64,000 bases of DNA from Pelovirga terrestris (GCF_014773365.1 NZ_JACWUN010000003.1:124001-188000); one strand, 5' to 3'. Counted from the first letter of the stretch, positions 46,450-57,126 are shown. Translations and numbers: made by a program. The notes: a model not told the origin generated them from the letters alone.

Positions 46450-47298
46450 TCAACTTCTGGTGAAGATACGCAAAATCTGTGACAAGCTCTTTTTCATTTC
46501 CTGGCGTTTAACGATCATATCAACCATACCATGTTCGAGCAGATACTCGGAACGCTGAAACCCCTCCGGCAAGGTCTGGCGGATCGTCTGCTCGATGACC
46601 CGGGGTCCGGCAAATCCGATCAGTGCGCGCGGTTCGGCGATATTTAAATCGCCAAGCATGGCAAAACTGGCGGTCACTCCGCCGGTAGTCGGATCGGTCA
46701 GCACCGAAATAAACGGAATGCCGGCGGCTTTAAGACGCGCCAGGGCCGCACTGGTTTTTGCCATCTGCATCAACGACAGAATACTCTCCTGCATCCGTGC
46801 GCCCCCCGACGAGGAGAAGATCAGCACCGGAGCCTGGGTTTCCAACCCTTTTTCAATGGCCCGGGTAATTTTCTCACCAACCACGGAACCCATACTCCCC
46901 CCCATGAAGGAGAAATCGAACACGGCCACCACCACCGGCAGACCATCGAGTTGACCCTCGCCGCAGATGACCGCATCACCGTCACCGGCTTTTTTGACCG
47001 CAGCCTTGATCCGCTCCTTGTATTTTTTGGAATCCTTGAAATCGAGAAAATCGACTGAACGCATTTTGGCGTCCATCTCCACAAAAGTTCCGGCATCGAT
47101 AATCAAATCGATACGTTCCCTGGCCCCGATGCGAAAATGGTAGTCACACTTCGGGCAAACGTTGAAGTTACGTTCAATCTCTTTGCAGTAGATAATTTCC
47201 TGGCAGTTTTTACACTTGGTCCAGACCCCTTCAGGGACCTGAACATTTTTTTTCTCCACTGAAGCCGTCAACGACTTTTTCTTACGAAACCAGACCAT
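46450..47298 (-). CDS. accD: acetyl-CoA carboxylase carboxyltransferase beta subunit, 282 aa
   Basis: With AccA it transfers the carboxyl group from biotin to acetyl-CoA. The N-terminal zinc ribbon is clear (CKNC near residue 29, CPKC near 50), and the crotonase-like core contains [22 protein letters not shown] and [14 protein letters not shown] 47298 has GAGG six bases upstream; an ATG two codons earlier is possible. It follows trpA after a 96-bp gap with no clear terminator, so it may be read through from the trp operon. Confidence 0.97.
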   Translation of the reverse strand: MVWFRKKKSLTASVEKKNVQVPEGVWTKCKNCQEIIYCKEIERNFNVCPKCDYHFRIGARERIDLIIDAGTFVEMDAKMRSVDFLDFKDSKKYKERIKAAVKKAGDGDAVICGEGQLDGLPVVVAVFDFSFMGGSMGSVVGEKITRAIEKGLETQAPVLIFSSSGGARMQESILSLMQMAKTSAALARLKAAGIPFISVLTDPTTGGVTASFAMLGDLNIAEPRALIGFAGPRVIEQTIRQTLPEGFQRSEYLLEHGMVDMIVKRQEMKKSLSQILRIFTRS

Positions 47299-47394
47299 GC
47301 TCAACCTCTTTAGTGGTTCGTGAACCAGCAGATGTCATGCTTTTTAAGCAGCTCCAACACTTAAAATGAATCGTCAAGCGGGAATCACAACCTC

Positions 47395-48204
47395 TTAATT
47401 TGAATTGTTTTTTTTGCAACCCTGCTTCAACGACTCGGTAAAGGCTGCAACCTTGTCCAGCAAAGCCTCATCCGACCCATGCTCGCCGATGATCCTGACC
47501 AGGGCACTGCCGACCACGACCGCATCGGCAAATTCAGCCACCGCCTGAACATCGGCAACGGTACTGATCCCGAAACCGACGGCTACCGGCACCGGGGACA
47601 GGGTTCTAAGCTCTACCACCACATCGCGAATAGCTGCCGGCGCTACTGCCTGGGTTCCGGTGACCCCGGTCATCGACACATAATAGATATATCCTTCGGC
47701 AGCCGCCGCCAGGCGCTTCGTTCGTTCCGGCGGGGTGGTCGGCGCCAGCAGGGTAATCAACGGCAAACCGGCGGCGGCGGTCGCCGGTTTGACTTCATTG
47801 GTTTCTTCCGGTGGCAGGTCAACCAGCAACAAACCGTCGACACCGGCTGCCACGGCATCTCGGGCAAAGCGCTCCACCCCATATCGAAAAACCGGGTTGT
47901 AATAACCCATCAACACGAGTGGAATCTGCAGTTCACGGCGGGCCTGGGCGACCATGTCCAACACCGTCGTCAGGGTCGTACCGGCTGCGAGGGCGCGTTC
48001 CGAAGCCGCCTGAATCGTCGGTCCATCCGCCATCGGATCAGAAAAGGGCACACCCAGTTCGATGATGTCAGCACCGGCGGCCGCGAGGGTTCGAATCAAC
48101 TCAAGGGTCCGCTGCGGGGAGGGATCTCCGGCCGTGATAAAGGGAATCAGCGCCGCTTCGCCCCGTTTTTTTAATTCCTCAAAGGTATGTTGCAGACGTG
48201 ACAT
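47395..48204 (-). CDS. trpA: tryptophan synthase alpha chain, 269 aa
   Basis: Cleaves indole-3-glycerol phosphate to indole. ALIPFITAGDPS (near residue 19), IELGVPFSDPMADGP (with the catalytic acid, near 50) and VLMGYYNPVFRYG (near 100) are intact; the phosphate loop GFGIST lies near 210. ATG 48204 with AGGA upstream fits the family start; ATG 48219 is possible. It is separated from trpB by the DEAD-box helicase gene, which is unusual. Confidence 0.97.
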   Translation of the reverse strand: MSRLQHTFEELKKRGEAALIPFITAGDPSPQRTLELIRTLAAAGADIIELGVPFSDPMADGPTIQAASERALAAGTTLTTVLDMVAQARRELQIPLVLMGYYNPVFRYGVERFARDAVAAGVDGLLLVDLPPEETNEVKPATAAAGLPLITLLAPTTPPERTKRLAAAAEGYIYYVSMTGVTGTQAVAPAAIRDVVVELRTLSPVPVAVGFGISTVADVQAVAEFADAVVVGSALVRIIGEHGSDEALLDKVAAFTESLKQGCKKNNSN

Positions 48205-48317
48205 AACATCCTGGTTCATGAGCAACGTTGGCTAGACCATTAACATTTTTGACAACGACAGATCACCATAGACGATTCTGCGCGCGCGTTTCAATCATTT
48301 TTTGTAACTACGGGTTA

Positions 48318-49601
48318 TTACTGCGCGGCGTTCCCGCCGCTACCACCCGGGCCCGAGCCCCCCGGCTTTTTGCTACGCCGTGGTCGACGGCGCTTGCGCG
48401 GGTCGACGGGCTTTTCCAGCACCGGTCGCTTTTTTTTCGGCCGCGCGCGTTTATAGGTAAAGCAGAAATCTTCATCCACCGGAACGTCACTGGGGATCTT
48501 AAAGCCCAGATAATCTTCAATTTCCGGCAGCACATAGACGGTTTCTTCATCAGCAAAGCTGATCGCCCGCCCGGCTGCGCCCGCCCGCGCGGTACGCCCG
48601 ATCCGGTGAACGTAATCTTCACGATCCTGAGGCAGGTCATAATTAATAACATGGGTTACCTGATCAACATGAATCCCGCGCGAAGCCACATCGGTAGCAA
48701 CCAGGTGGGTGATACTGCCAAGCTTGAACTGATCCAGGATCCGCATCCGCTTTTTCTGCGGAATATCCCCGGACAGCACAGCACTGGACAGATCGTTAAC
48801 CTGCAGCAGGGCATCGAGCTTTTCCGCCTCGATCTTGGTATTGACGAAAATCATCACCCGCTCGGCGTTCTTTTCCTTTTTCAACAACCCGAGCAACAGA
48901 GCGAATTTTTCCCGCCGGGTGACATGGTACAGCACCTGCACAATCCCATCCGCGGAAACCTGTTCGGGCGCAATTTCAACCCGCTCGGCCATGTTCATAA
49001 ACTCATAGGCCAACTCCATCACCTGGGGCGACAGGGTTGCTGAAAAGAGCATGGTCTGGCGTTTTTCAAAGGGGGGCAACTTGCGTAACAGGTAGCGCAG
49101 ATCCTTGATAAAGCCCATGTCAAACATGCGGTCAGCTTCATCAATCACCAGCGCCTCAACCTGATCAAACGAAAACACTCGCTGCTTGAAGTAATCAATC
49201 AGCCGGCCGGGAGTGGCAACGATAATATCGACACCATCGCGCAGGGCCTGGCGCTGCTTTTCGTAATCAACCCCGCCAAAGATCGGCTGGATCTTGATCC
49301 CGGTATGGCGCCCGAGCAGCTCGGCATCCTGACAAATCTGCACCACCAGTTCACGGGTAGGTGCCATCACCAGGGCCCGCGGGCTGGAACCGGACGGGCG
49401 TGGATTTGCCAGCAACCGGCAAAAAATTGCGATCAGAAAAGCGGCGGTTTTACCGGTACCGGTCTGGGCCTGGGCGGCGATATCTTTGCCCTGCAGAGCT
49501 AAGGGTATCGATTGTTGCTGAACCGGGGTTAAATGTTCGAATTCGGCATCCGCAATCCCCTGCAGTAGTGTTGCAGGCAAATCTAATTCGGTAAATCTCA
49601 T
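48318..49601 (-). CDS. DEAD-box RNA helicase (RhlE-like), 427 aa, within the trp operon
   Basis: A full DEAD-box helicase: Q motif near residues 21-30, Walker A AQTGTGKT at 45-52, DEAD in VIDEADRMFDMGF, SAT, and HRIGRTARAG in the second RecA domain. The C-terminal ~40 residues are Arg/Lys/Gly-rich, like RNA-binding tails in RhlE and RhlB. Its ATG overlaps the TAA of trpB (TAATG), so the two are translationally coupled. trpA follows 113 bp later on the same strand. The family is certain; its role here, possibly in ribosome or mRNA remodelling, is unknown. Confidence 0.95.
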   Translation of the reverse strand: MRFTELDLPATLLQGIADAEFEHLTPVQQQSIPLALQGKDIAAQAQTGTGKTAAFLIAIFCRLLANPRPSGSSPRALVMAPTRELVVQICQDAELLGRHTGIKIQPIFGGVDYEKQRQALRDGVDIIVATPGRLIDYFKQRVFSFDQVEALVIDEADRMFDMGFIKDLRYLLRKLPPFEKRQTMLFSATLSPQVMELAYEFMNMAERVEIAPEQVSADGIVQVLYHVTRREKFALLLGLLKKEKNAERVMIFVNTKIEAEKLDALLQVNDLSSAVLSGDIPQKKRMRILDQFKLGSITHLVATDVASRGIHVDQVTHVINYDLPQDREDYVHRIGRTARAGAAGRAISFADEETVYVLPEIEDYLGFKIPSDVPVDEDFCFTYKRARPKKKRPVLEKPVDPRKRRRPRRSKKPGGSGPGGSGGNAAQ

Positions 49602-50797
49602 TACAACTCGACTTTCATCGCTTGCGCGACCGTATTGATATCCTTGTCTCCCCGACCCGAGAGACATACAAGGATGATCTGATCTGGGCTCATGGCAGGG
49701 GCCATCTTGATCACCTGGGCAATCGCATGGGCACTTTCAAGAGCGGGAATAATCCCTTCGATCTCTGTTAACTTACGAAATGCGGCCAACGCTTCGTCAT
49801 CCGTCACGGCAACATAGCAGGCGCGCTCAATATCATGGAGATGGGCATGTTCCGGGCCGACACCGGGATAATCGAGGCCGGCAGAAATGGAGTGGGCATG
49901 CTGAATCTGACCGTCAGCATCCTGCAGCAGGCTGGTTTTGTTACCATGGAGAACCCCTGGCGAACCGGCGCCGAGGGAAGCCGCATGTTTGCCGGTTTCG
50001 ATGCCCAGCCCTGCCGCCTCAACCCCCAGCAAGCCGACCTCGGAATCGCCGATAAAGGGATAAAACAGACCGATAGCATTGGAGCCACCGCCGATACAGG
50101 CGACCGCAGCATCCGGCAACCGACCCTCGGTAGCCAGGATCTGCTCTTTGGCCTCAGTACCGATAACCGCCTGGAAATCACGTACCATCATCGGGTAGGG
50201 ATGGGGACCGGCCACCGTCCCGATGACATAAAAGGTATCACGCACATGAGTCACCCAGTGGCGCAATGCATCATTCATGGCGTCCTTCAAGGTTGCTGTG
50301 CCGCTGGTGACTCCGGTCACCTTGGCCCCGAGCAGCTTCATGCGAAAGACGTTCAGCGACTGCCGCCGGATATCTTCCGTGCCCATGAAAACTTCGCACT
50401 CCATGCCGAACAGGGCCGCTACCGTCGCAGTAGCCACGCCATGCTGGCCGGCCCCGGTTTCAGCAATGACCTTTTTCTTGCCCATGCGCCGCGCCAGCAG
50501 AATCTGGCCAACGGTGTTATTGACCTTATGGGCACCGGTATGGTTGAGATCTTCACGCTTGAGGTAGACCTTTGCCCCTCCCAACTCGGCGGTCAGACGC
50601 TCGGCAAAGAACAGTGGACTGGGACGACCGACATAGTTTTTCAGATAATAATCGATTTCCTTCTGGAACGCGGGATCGTTGCGCGCCTCGGCGTAGGCGG
50701 CCTCCAGTTCAAGGAGAGCCGGCATCAGGGTCTCAGCAACATAACGACCGCCATATTGCCCAAAATGTCCACGTTCGTCAGGATATTCGTAGCTCAT
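49601..50797 (-). CDS. trpB: tryptophan synthase beta chain, 398 aa
   Basis: Condenses indole with serine using PLP. The PLP lysine lies in HTGAHKVNN (near residue 89), [14 protein letters not shown] near 112 and the phosphate-binding GGGSNAIG near 235. The length is that of the TrpB1 family. Its start overlaps trpF by four bases and its stop overlaps the helicase start by one base. Confidence 0.98.
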   Translation of the reverse strand: MSYEYPDERGHFGQYGGRYVAETLMPALLELEAAYAEARNDPAFQKEIDYYLKNYVGRPSPLFFAERLTAELGGAKVYLKREDLNHTGAHKVNNTVGQILLARRMGKKKVIAETGAGQHGVATATVAALFGMECEVFMGTEDIRRQSLNVFRMKLLGAKVTGVTSGTATLKDAMNDALRHWVTHVRDTFYVIGTVAGPHPYPMMVRDFQAVIGTEAKEQILATEGRLPDAAVACIGGGSNAIGLFYPFIGDSEVGLLGVEAAGLGIETGKHAASLGAGSPGVLHGNKTSLLQDADGQIQHAHSISAGLDYPGVGPEHAHLHDIERACYVAVTDDEALAAFRKLTEIEGIIPALESAHAIAQVIKMAPAMSPDQIILVCLSGRGDKDINTVAQAMKVEL

Positions 50798-51414
50798 GCC
50801 ATCCTCACCTGTTCAATAAATTGGGCCACCAGGGTCAGGTCTTTGTGCCCCGGTTCCCGCTCAACACCGCTGGAAACGTCAACGGCATAGGGTTTGACCA
50901 ACTGAATCGCCGTAGCCACATTAGCCGGATTAAGACCACCGGCCAGAATCAGCGGCTTGTTCAGTGTAGCACGACGCACCAGTTGCCAATCAAACTGACG
51001 CCCGGATCCACCGTAATGTTCATCACTCCAGGCATCAAGCAATAACGCCGCTACCGGATAGTCATCCAGACGGTTGAGAGAATGCTCATCCCGCACCCGC
51101 AGCGCCTTGATGACCGAATAAGGGGGATGAAGATGACAGTCGGCGGCCGTTTCATCACCGTGCAACTGGATCAGCTGCAAGCCGGTCTGCACCATAATCT
51201 GATGAATTTTTACCGCCGGCATATTTACAAACAGCCCGACAGTTGCAACAAAAGGCGGCAGAGCAGCGACCATGTCAGCAACCGCTTCCGGTTCTACATA
51301 GCGCGGGCTGGCCGGGTGAAACACGAAACCCAGGGCATCGGCGCCGGCCGCCACAGCTCCTTGAGCGTCATCCATATTGGTGATACCGCAAATTTTAACA
51401 CGGGTAACAGCCAT
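50794..51414 (-). CDS. trpF: phosphoribosylanthranilate isomerase, 206 aa
   Basis: Amadori rearrangement step. [11 protein letters not shown] (catalytic Cys, near residue 8), [13 protein letters not shown] near 29 and [10 protein letters not shown] near 160 (with the catalytic Asp in LLDAWS near 130) are intact. It overlaps trpB by four bases and lies three bases after trpC. Confidence 0.97.
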   Translation of the reverse strand: MAVTRVKICGITNMDDAQGAVAAGADALGFVFHPASPRYVEPEAVADMVAALPPFVATVGLFVNMPAVKIHQIMVQTGLQLIQLHGDETAADCHLHPPYSVIKALRVRDEHSLNRLDDYPVAALLLDAWSDEHYGGSGRQFDWQLVRRATLNKPLILAGGLNPANVATAIQLVKPYAVDVSSGVEREPGHKDLTLVAQFIEQVRMA

Positions 51415-51417
51415 CGC

Positions 51418-52209
51418 CTAATCCGATCCCAGCAATTCGCGCAATTTCCCGGCAATATCGGCTTCACGCATCAAGGTTTCTCCAATCAGAAAAGCCCGGG
51501 CGCCGGCCGCCTGCAGCCGTTCAATGTCTGCGCGCGAGGTGATGCCACTTTCTGCAACCGCCAGCTGGGCTTCCGGCACCAGCGCCGCCAGAGACTCAGT
51601 GATCCCCAGATCGGTGCTAAAGGTGCGCAGGTCACGATTATTGATCCCGATCAGATCCACCGGCAGCTTGAGAGCCCGCTGCATTTCAACGACATCGTGG
51701 ACCTCGAGCAGGGTATCAAGGCGCAAGGCCGTTGCCTGCTGGGCCAGTTCCAGCAGCTGCTCATCGTCAAGAGCCGCAGCGATCAGTAATACCGCGTCGG
51801 CACCAGCGAGCCGCGCCTGATACAACTGATAAGGGTCGATAATAAAATCCTTACACAACAGCGGCAGGGACACCTGTTCACGAATCAACCCCAGATAGCG
51901 CAGGTGACCATAAAAGTACTGCTGATCGGTCAGCACCGACAAACAGGTGGCGCCAGCGTCCTGATAACCCGCGGCGATAGCCACCGGATCAAAATCAGCG
52001 CGGATGATTCCTTTGGATGGCGACCCCTTTTTCACTTCAGCGATGATCGCTGTGCCTCCCGATGCCACCATGGTCCGCAACGCCCGAGCGAAACCACGCG
52101 GTATATCCTCCAGGTCACCGATGCGCGCAGCCAAATCCGTAAGGGAACGCTGTGCTTTAGCGGCGGCGACTTCCTTTTGTTTGGTCAATAGAATCCGCTC
52201 CAGAATCAT
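51418..52209 (-). CDS. trpC: indole-3-glycerol phosphate synthase, 263 aa
   Basis: Ring closure to indole glycerol phosphate. [13 protein letters not shown] (catalytic Lys, near residue 57), [11 protein letters not shown] near 112, [11 protein letters not shown] near 182 and [11 protein letters not shown] near 213 define the family. It is monofunctional (no fused TrpF). Its start overlaps trpD by four bases. Confidence 0.97.
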   Translation of the reverse strand: MILERILLTKQKEVAAAKAQRSLTDLAARIGDLEDIPRGFARALRTMVASGGTAIIAEVKKGSPSKGIIRADFDPVAIAAGYQDAGATCLSVLTDQQYFYGHLRYLGLIREQVSLPLLCKDFIIDPYQLYQARLAGADAVLLIAAALDDEQLLELAQQATALRLDTLLEVHDVVEMQRALKLPVDLIGINNRDLRTFSTDLGITESLAALVPEAQLAVAESGITSRADIERLQAAGARAFLIGETLMREADIAGKLRELLGSD

Positions 52210-53255
52210 GCGTTTGTCATCCTTACCAGGTCAGCCAACACCGCTGCCGCGCGACCGTTGTCGATGGCCTGAGCAGCCATGGTGATGCCGTCGGGAACTA
52301 TCTCCACCAGTCCGGCCGCCAGCAACGCATAAGCGCTGTTCAATAAGACAATATCCCGTTGCGCGCCAGGCGTTCCGGCCAAAATGGCGCGGACAATCTC
52401 GGCATTGCGGGCTGCGTCACCCCCCTGCAGATCAGCAAGGGCACACGAAGCAAAACCGAACTGTTCCGGCGTTATGGAGGACAGCGTCACCCCGCGGCGG
52501 TCAATCGCGGCGATCGTCGTCGCACCGGTCAGGGTAATCTCGTCCATGCCGTCACTGCCATGGACCACAAAGCCTTTACGACAACCAAGAGAGAACAGCA
52601 CCGTGGCCAACTTTTCCACCAGGTCAGCGCGATAAACCCCCAACACCTGACGGTTGGCGCGGGCCGGATTGGTCAGGGGTCCCAGGATATTAAAAATGGT
52701 GCGGATACCGATCTCGCGGCGCGGACCGATGGCGTGTTTCATTGCACCATGCAGGGCAGGCGCGAAGAGAAAGCCGACACCGATCTGATCAATACACTGG
52801 GCTACCAGCGTCGGGGGCACATCCAGGTTGACTCCGAGATGCTCCAGCACATCAGCGCTGCCACAGGCTGATGATACACTGCGATTACCGTGCTTGGCCA
52901 CCTTGACCCCGCAGGCGGCAACCACCAGAGCGACGGTTGTCGAAATATTAAAGCTGCGGGTGCCGCTGCCGCCGGTACCGCAGGTATCAAGGATGGTTTC
53001 CCGATCCAGGTTGATATCATCCCGGTCAAGATCAAGGGTCGTCTTCACCTCAATCGGCGTCGCATGAGCGCGCATCACCCGCGCGGCACCGACGATTTCC
53101 GGAATGGTCTCGCCTTTCATCCGCAGCGCCGTGATAAAAGCCCCGATCTGGGCGGCGGTCGCTTCACCCCCCATGATCATGGTCATCACTTCGATCATCA
53201 TGTCTTCGGACAGATCCTGTCCTTCGACCAGCATGCCAATCGCCTGTCTGATCAT
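52206..53255 (-). CDS. trpD: anthranilate phosphoribosyltransferase, 349 aa
   Basis: Adds phosphoribose from PRPP to anthranilate. [17 protein letters not shown] near residue 90 is the PRPP loop; [21 protein letters not shown] near 120 and HGSDGMDE near 233 are intact. It overlaps trpG and trpC by four bases each. No fused amidotransferase domain. Confidence 0.97.
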   Translation of the reverse strand: MIRQAIGMLVEGQDLSEDMMIEVMTMIMGGEATAAQIGAFITALRMKGETIPEIVGAARVMRAHATPIEVKTTLDLDRDDINLDRETILDTCGTGGSGTRSFNISTTVALVVAACGVKVAKHGNRSVSSACGSADVLEHLGVNLDVPPTLVAQCIDQIGVGFLFAPALHGAMKHAIGPRREIGIRTIFNILGPLTNPARANRQVLGVYRADLVEKLATVLFSLGCRKGFVVHGSDGMDEITLTGATTIAAIDRRGVTLSSITPEQFGFASCALADLQGGDAARNAEIVRAILAGTPGAQRDIVLLNSAYALLAAGLVEIVPDGITMAAQAIDNGRAAAVLADLVRMTNA

Positions 53256-53836
53256 GCGGCTTTCTCCTTGCTGCTGAGGTCGAGGAAGTTGCCCAGCAGG
53301 CGTTTCCCTTCGACCGTGAGGATCGATTCAGGATGGAACTGCACCCCCCAAACCGGCAGTTCGGCATGTTCCAGAGCCATGATTTCCCCTTCTGCTGTCC
53401 ATGCCGTGACCTTGAGAGTTGCCGGAAAATTTTCCCGCCGCGCCAGCAGCGAGTGGTAACGGGTGGCAATAAACGGATTGGACAAACCGCAAAACAAGCC
53501 GCTGCCGTCGTGCTCGATGGGACTGGTTTTACCATGCATCAGGCGTCCGGCGCGCACCACCTCGCCACCAAAGGCTTCGGTAATGGCCTGATGGCCAAGG
53601 CAGATGCCAAGCATCGGGATCTGTCCGGCAAAACGCGCAATGGCCGCAATAGAGATACCGGCCTGGGCCGGGGTACAGGGGCCGGGGGAAATCACCAGGC
53701 GGGCCGGTGCCAAAGCGGCGATCCGGTCCAGACCGATCTTGTCGTTGCGGTAGACCTCAACCTCTTCCCCCAGCTCCATAAAATACTGGACCAGGTTGTA
53801 GGTAAAAGAATCATAGTTATCAATCATCAACAGCAT
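53252..53836 (-). CDS. trpG: anthranilate synthase component II (glutamine amidotransferase), 194 aa
   Basis: Supplies ammonia to TrpE. The catalytic triad is visible: Cys in [11 protein letters not shown] (near residue 80) and His-Glu in VQFHPESIL (near 170). It begins with [14 protein letters not shown]. This protein could also serve PabB in folate synthesis, as in several bacteria, but its place in the trp operon argues for tryptophan. Gap to trpE is 26 bp. Confidence 0.96.
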   Translation of the reverse strand: MLLMIDNYDSFTYNLVQYFMELGEEVEVYRNDKIGLDRIAALAPARLVISPGPCTPAQAGISIAAIARFAGQIPMLGICLGHQAITEAFGGEVVRAGRLMHGKTSPIEHDGSGLFCGLSNPFIATRYHSLLARRENFPATLKVTAWTAEGEIMALEHAELPVWGVQFHPESILTVEGKRLLGNFLDLSSKEKAA

Positions 53837-53862
53837 GGCATCCGTCCCATTTCACCGACATA

Positions 53863-55344
53863 TTACAACAAACCGCGATTGGCCATTTCTATCGCACGCT
53901 TGACCCCGCGTGCCTTATTGAGGGTTTCCTGATATTCCAGCTCCGGATCACTGTCGGCGACCACCCCGGCACCGGCCTGCAGATGCACCTGCCCCTTTTC
54001 AATCTGCAGAGTACGGATAGCAATGGCCAGGTCCATATTGCCACTGAACGAAAAGTAGCCGACCGCACCTCCGTAGACCTCCCGGCGAACTGGCTCGAGC
54101 TCGTCAATAATCTCCATCGCGCGGATCTTCGGTGACCCGCTCAGGGTGCCGGCGGGAAAAGCAGCACGGAATACGGCAAAGCTGTCGAGCTCCGGCCGCA
54201 GTCGCCCGCGCACATTGGAAACAATATGCATGACATGGGAGTAACGTTCGATCACCATCAGCTCGCTGACCTCAACACTGCCGGCCACCGCCACCCGGCC
54301 AACGTCATTGCGCCCGAGATCGACCAGCATAATATGCTCCGCCAGCTCTTTCGGGTCCGCCAGCAACTCTCTTTCCAATTCCTGATCCTCTGCCACCGTC
54401 CGGCCCCGCGGGCGGGTACCGGCAATCGGGCGCACCTCGACCTGATCACCCTCCTTACGCACCAACACTTCCGGTGAAGCGCCGACCACCAGGGATTCAC
54501 CAAAACGCAGGAAATACATGTAGGGAGAAGGGTTGATGGTCCGCAAGGCCCGGTAGATATCAAAAGGATCAGACTGCAAGGGGCCACTGAAACGTTGGGA
54601 CAGAACCACCTGAAAGATGTCGCCGGCGCGGATATACTCCTTGCACTGCTCGACCGCCGCCTTGAAGTCGGCGCGGGTGAAATTCGGCACCAGCTCCGCA
54701 ACGGCTGACGTGTGGGCGGTCGGCTGGGGATAAACCAGCGGGCGCCGCAGCTGCTCAATCAACTGATCAATCTGTTGTTGCGCAGCGCTGTAGGCCTGCT
54801 GTGGGTCATCGCCGTCACGCAGGTGAACATTGAAGACCACCTTCACCTTCTGGCGCATGGTATCGAAGATAATCACCCGGTCGGTGATCATGAAGCAGGC
54901 ATCCCAGCCACCGATGCTGCGCGGGTTCGAATCAGGCAGATCCTCGATAAAGCGCACCATATCGTAACCAAGATAGCCCACCGCGCCCCCACAGAACAGG
55001 GGCAGGCCCTCGACTTCAACCGGGCGGTAGACCGCCATCAGGCTGCGCAGGTAAGCCAGAGGATCGTCGACCGTGCCGGATTCTTCGCGTTTGTTATCAA
55101 ACAGAATTTCGTAATAATCAGCGCGGCAGCGAAAAACCCGCGCCGGGCCACTCCCCAGAAAAGAATAGCGGGCCCATTTTTCGCCCCCCTCAATCGATTC
55201 CAGCAGAAACGCGTTCCGTCCATCGTCTATTTTGCGAAAGGCCGACACCGGGGTTTCCATATCAGCAAGAATCTCACGATATACGGGGATCAGATTGCCC
55301 TGCTGAGCCAGGCGGCAAAAGTGGTCTTGGCTGGGGAAGTACAT
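53863..55344 (-). CDS. trpE: anthranilate synthase component I, 493 aa
   Basis: Makes anthranilate from chorismate. The N-terminal LLES motif (near residue 40, within AFLLESIEGGEKWARYSF) is the tryptophan feedback site, so allosteric inhibition is likely. The chorismate-binding core has RPIAGTRPRGRT near 330, DLGRNDVGRVA near 368 and PAGTLSGSPKIRAMEIIDELEP-type sequence near 425. ATG 55344 fits the family; the frame is open to 55500 but has no support. First gene of the trp operon. Confidence 0.97.
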   Translation of the reverse strand: MYFPSQDHFCRLAQQGNLIPVYREILADMETPVSAFRKIDDGRNAFLLESIEGGEKWARYSFLGSGPARVFRCRADYYEILFDNKREESGTVDDPLAYLRSLMAVYRPVEVEGLPLFCGGAVGYLGYDMVRFIEDLPDSNPRSIGGWDACFMITDRVIIFDTMRQKVKVVFNVHLRDGDDPQQAYSAAQQQIDQLIEQLRRPLVYPQPTAHTSAVAELVPNFTRADFKAAVEQCKEYIRAGDIFQVVLSQRFSGPLQSDPFDIYRALRTINPSPYMYFLRFGESLVVGASPEVLVRKEGDQVEVRPIAGTRPRGRTVAEDQELERELLADPKELAEHIMLVDLGRNDVGRVAVAGSVEVSELMVIERYSHVMHIVSNVRGRLRPELDSFAVFRAAFPAGTLSGSPKIRAMEIIDELEPVRREVYGGAVGYFSFSGNMDLAIAIRTLQIEKGQVHLQAGAGVVADSDPELEYQETLNKARGVKRAIEMANRGLL

Positions 55345-55406
55345 AAAAAATCGATGTCCGAAATGCGCAGGCAGTAATCTCAAAGGATGTGGCTTGAAAG
55401 TTTGGG

Positions 55407-55436
55407 TTTTTACCACCCATGGGCAAAACAAGTCAA
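55407..55436 (-). promoter_or_regulatory. possible trpE promoter
   Basis: Minus strand TTGACT (55436-55431), 18-bp spacer, TAAAAA (55412-55407), 63 bp upstream of the trpE ATG. The -10 match is weak; a second TTGACT lies further upstream. Confidence 0.35.
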
Positions 55437-55795
55437 GACCGGCGACCTTTTGCTGCGGCCTTAACCCGGCGAGAAAAACCGACACATTCAAGTCAACCAC
55501 ACAAGGCTGTTCCGGACAGAACGCTATTTACCTGGCGACTGGTCCCCTATATGAAAAAAAATACCATTTCATTTTCATCGGTTTTTCGTCACACAAATCC
55601 GAAACAGGGTTATATTATAGTGTAAAAAATCACCAATCAGAGCAAAAGAAGAAGGCAAATAGTAAACATTGTTATCAAAAAAATACATACCGAATTAAAA
55701 ATGATTTTCTTTTATTGTTCAGGACCTTAAATGCTGAAAACTGGGCCAGATCCGGCAAGAAAAAAAGGGGCGTTTTAAAAAAATAAAAAACCATA

Positions 55796-55824
55796 TTGAC
55801 AAAAATATAACAGCGTATTACTGT
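55796..55824 (+). promoter_or_regulatory. promoter of the IclR-family gene
   Basis: Perfect TTGACA (55796-55801), 17-bp spacer, TACTGT (55819-55824); alternatively TATTAC with a shorter spacer. The spacer carries ATATAACAGCGTATTA, nearly the same as at 22001-22017 upstream of the ActP operon. Confidence 0.5.
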
Positions 55825-55919
55825 TCCCGCCATCAGCCTCCCCAGGTGAGGCAAGAGTTGCCAATGAGAATAATTGACCTATTATTTTATAACCAATCGG
55901 TTTCTCTCCGAGGGTGTTT

Positions 55920-56669
55920 ATGTCAGGCAGGGATAAAGATTCTTATAATATCCGCTCCGTAGAAAACGCGTTGCACCTGCTCGAGGCCCTGGCAAGCGAC
56001 GGAGACCGGTACAGTCTGGCACAACTTAGCGACAGGCTCGATATGACCAAAGCCAGCCTCTTTCGCCTGATGGCGACCTTCGAAAATATGGGCTATGTCG
56101 AGCGCGGCGAGCACACCGGCGAGTATCAGCTGGGGATGGGCGCCTTCGAAACCAGCCAGAAGCTCCTGGCGCGCATGCCCTTGCTGCGCCACGCCCGCCC
56201 GGTCATGTCCCATCTGGCGCGTCAGTGCGACGAGTCGGTTTATCTGGTTGTACGCCGCGGCCAGGATGCTCTGTTCCTGGAAATGGCCGATAATGATCAG
56301 AAGGTCAATGTCGCTCCGTTAACCAGTCATCGCTTTGCCCTTGAACGTTGTGCCCCCGGCAAACTGATGCTGGCCTTCTCCGAGGGCCCACTAGCAGCAC
56401 CTGAAAATACCACTTCTGACCAATCACAGTACCGTTCACAGCGCTATTGTGTGGACCATAATGGACTCGGTGAAGGCAGCAGCGCCCTGGCCGTTCCCCT
56501 GTTTCAGCAAGGGCAAAAACTAGCCGGTTGTCTGACCATCGTTGCTCCAACCTTCAGAATGAACGATCAGCGCATCAACAGCGAGCTCCTGCCGGCCCTC
56601 AAGGCTGCCGGCGATATGATTTCGGCACGGCTGGGCTACAATCTTTACAGCCCCAAAGGGCTGACATGA
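55920..56669 (+). CDS. IclR-family transcriptional regulator, 249 aa
   Basis: An N-terminal winged-helix DNA-binding domain (about residues 10-70: SVENALHLLEALASDG, LSDRLDMTKASLFRLMATFENMGYVER) followed by the IclR effector domain (about 75-245). Such regulators often control carboxylate or aromatic-acid use. It lies directly upstream of a DUF4212-symporter pair on the same strand, so it probably regulates that uptake system. ATG 55920 has GAGGG seven bases upstream. Effector is unknown. Confidence 0.9.
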   Translation: MSGRDKDSYNIRSVENALHLLEALASDGDRYSLAQLSDRLDMTKASLFRLMATFENMGYVERGEHTGEYQLGMGAFETSQKLLARMPLLRHARPVMSHLARQCDESVYLVVRRGQDALFLEMADNDQKVNVAPLTSHRFALERCAPGKLMLAFSEGPLAAPENTTSDQSQYRSQRYCVDHNGLGEGSSALAVPLFQQGQKLAGCLTIVAPTFRMNDQRINSELLPALKAAGDMISARLGYNLYSPKGLT

Positions 56670-56856
56670 ACGCAAAAGAACAAGCACTCAGCCACACCAG
56701 GCTGTCAACTCTGTAGTTACCGGATTTCAGATCTGGCATTCACAAAGAAAGGAGGCCGCGAATTCGAGAGTAAATTTTGGGCGAACATCATGATTTTGCT
56801 CACGCTTTAACGGTTTCAGGCTGTCACCATCACCATGAATAAAGAGGAGGAAAACA

Positions 56857-57111
56857 ATGGAAGATCAAGGTAAAGCTTACTGGTTCGCAACGTTAAAATT
56901 GATTGCGTCTATTCTCGCTGTCTGGGCACTCGTCTCCTACGGTTTCGGGATTCTTTTTGCCTCGGCATTGGACAACATTTCCCTTGGGGGGTACCCCATG
57001 GGTTTCTGGTGGTCTCATCAAGGCGCCATGTATGTCTTTATTGCGTTGATTTTCATCTACGCGAAATTACAGGACAACGTCGACAGAAAATTCAACGTTC
57101 ACGAAGAATAA
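56857..57111 (+). CDS. DUF4212-family small membrane subunit, 84 aa
   Basis: A two-helix membrane protein (about residues 14-37 and 47-68) of the DUF4212 family, which is encoded next to SSS symporters of the VC_2705 type and is thought to be a small subunit. The motif GGYPMGFWWSHQGAMYVFI is typical. GAGGAGG precedes the ATG. The symporter starts 15 bp later; both genes carry the same leader string AATAAAGAGGAGGAAA. Confidence 0.9.
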   Translation: MEDQGKAYWFATLKLIASILAVWALVSYGFGILFASALDNISLGGYPMGFWWSHQGAMYVFIALIFIYAKLQDNVDRKFNVHEE

Positions 57112-57126
57112 AGAGGAGGAAACCTA

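Larger units (their letters stand above)
55345..55919. other. divergent trpE / iclR intergenic region
   Basis: 575 bp, strongly AT-rich between about 55555 and 55815. It holds a weak trpE promoter candidate, the iclR promoter, and no credible gene. No tandem-Trp leader peptide or T-box pattern is evident in the trpE leader. Confidence 0.55.

Noticed and set aside
49835-50890. 351-codon plus-strand open frame
   Set aside because: It is entirely antisense to trpB and trpF and has no family features.
55345-55560. Trp leader peptide, attenuator or T-box in front of trpE
   Set aside because: No tandem Trp codons, no leader with antiterminator/terminator pair, and no T-box sequence were found.
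56776-56841. Short His-rich open frame before the DUF4212 gene
   Set aside because: TTG start with no properly spaced ribosome-binding site; 21 codons; likely chance.
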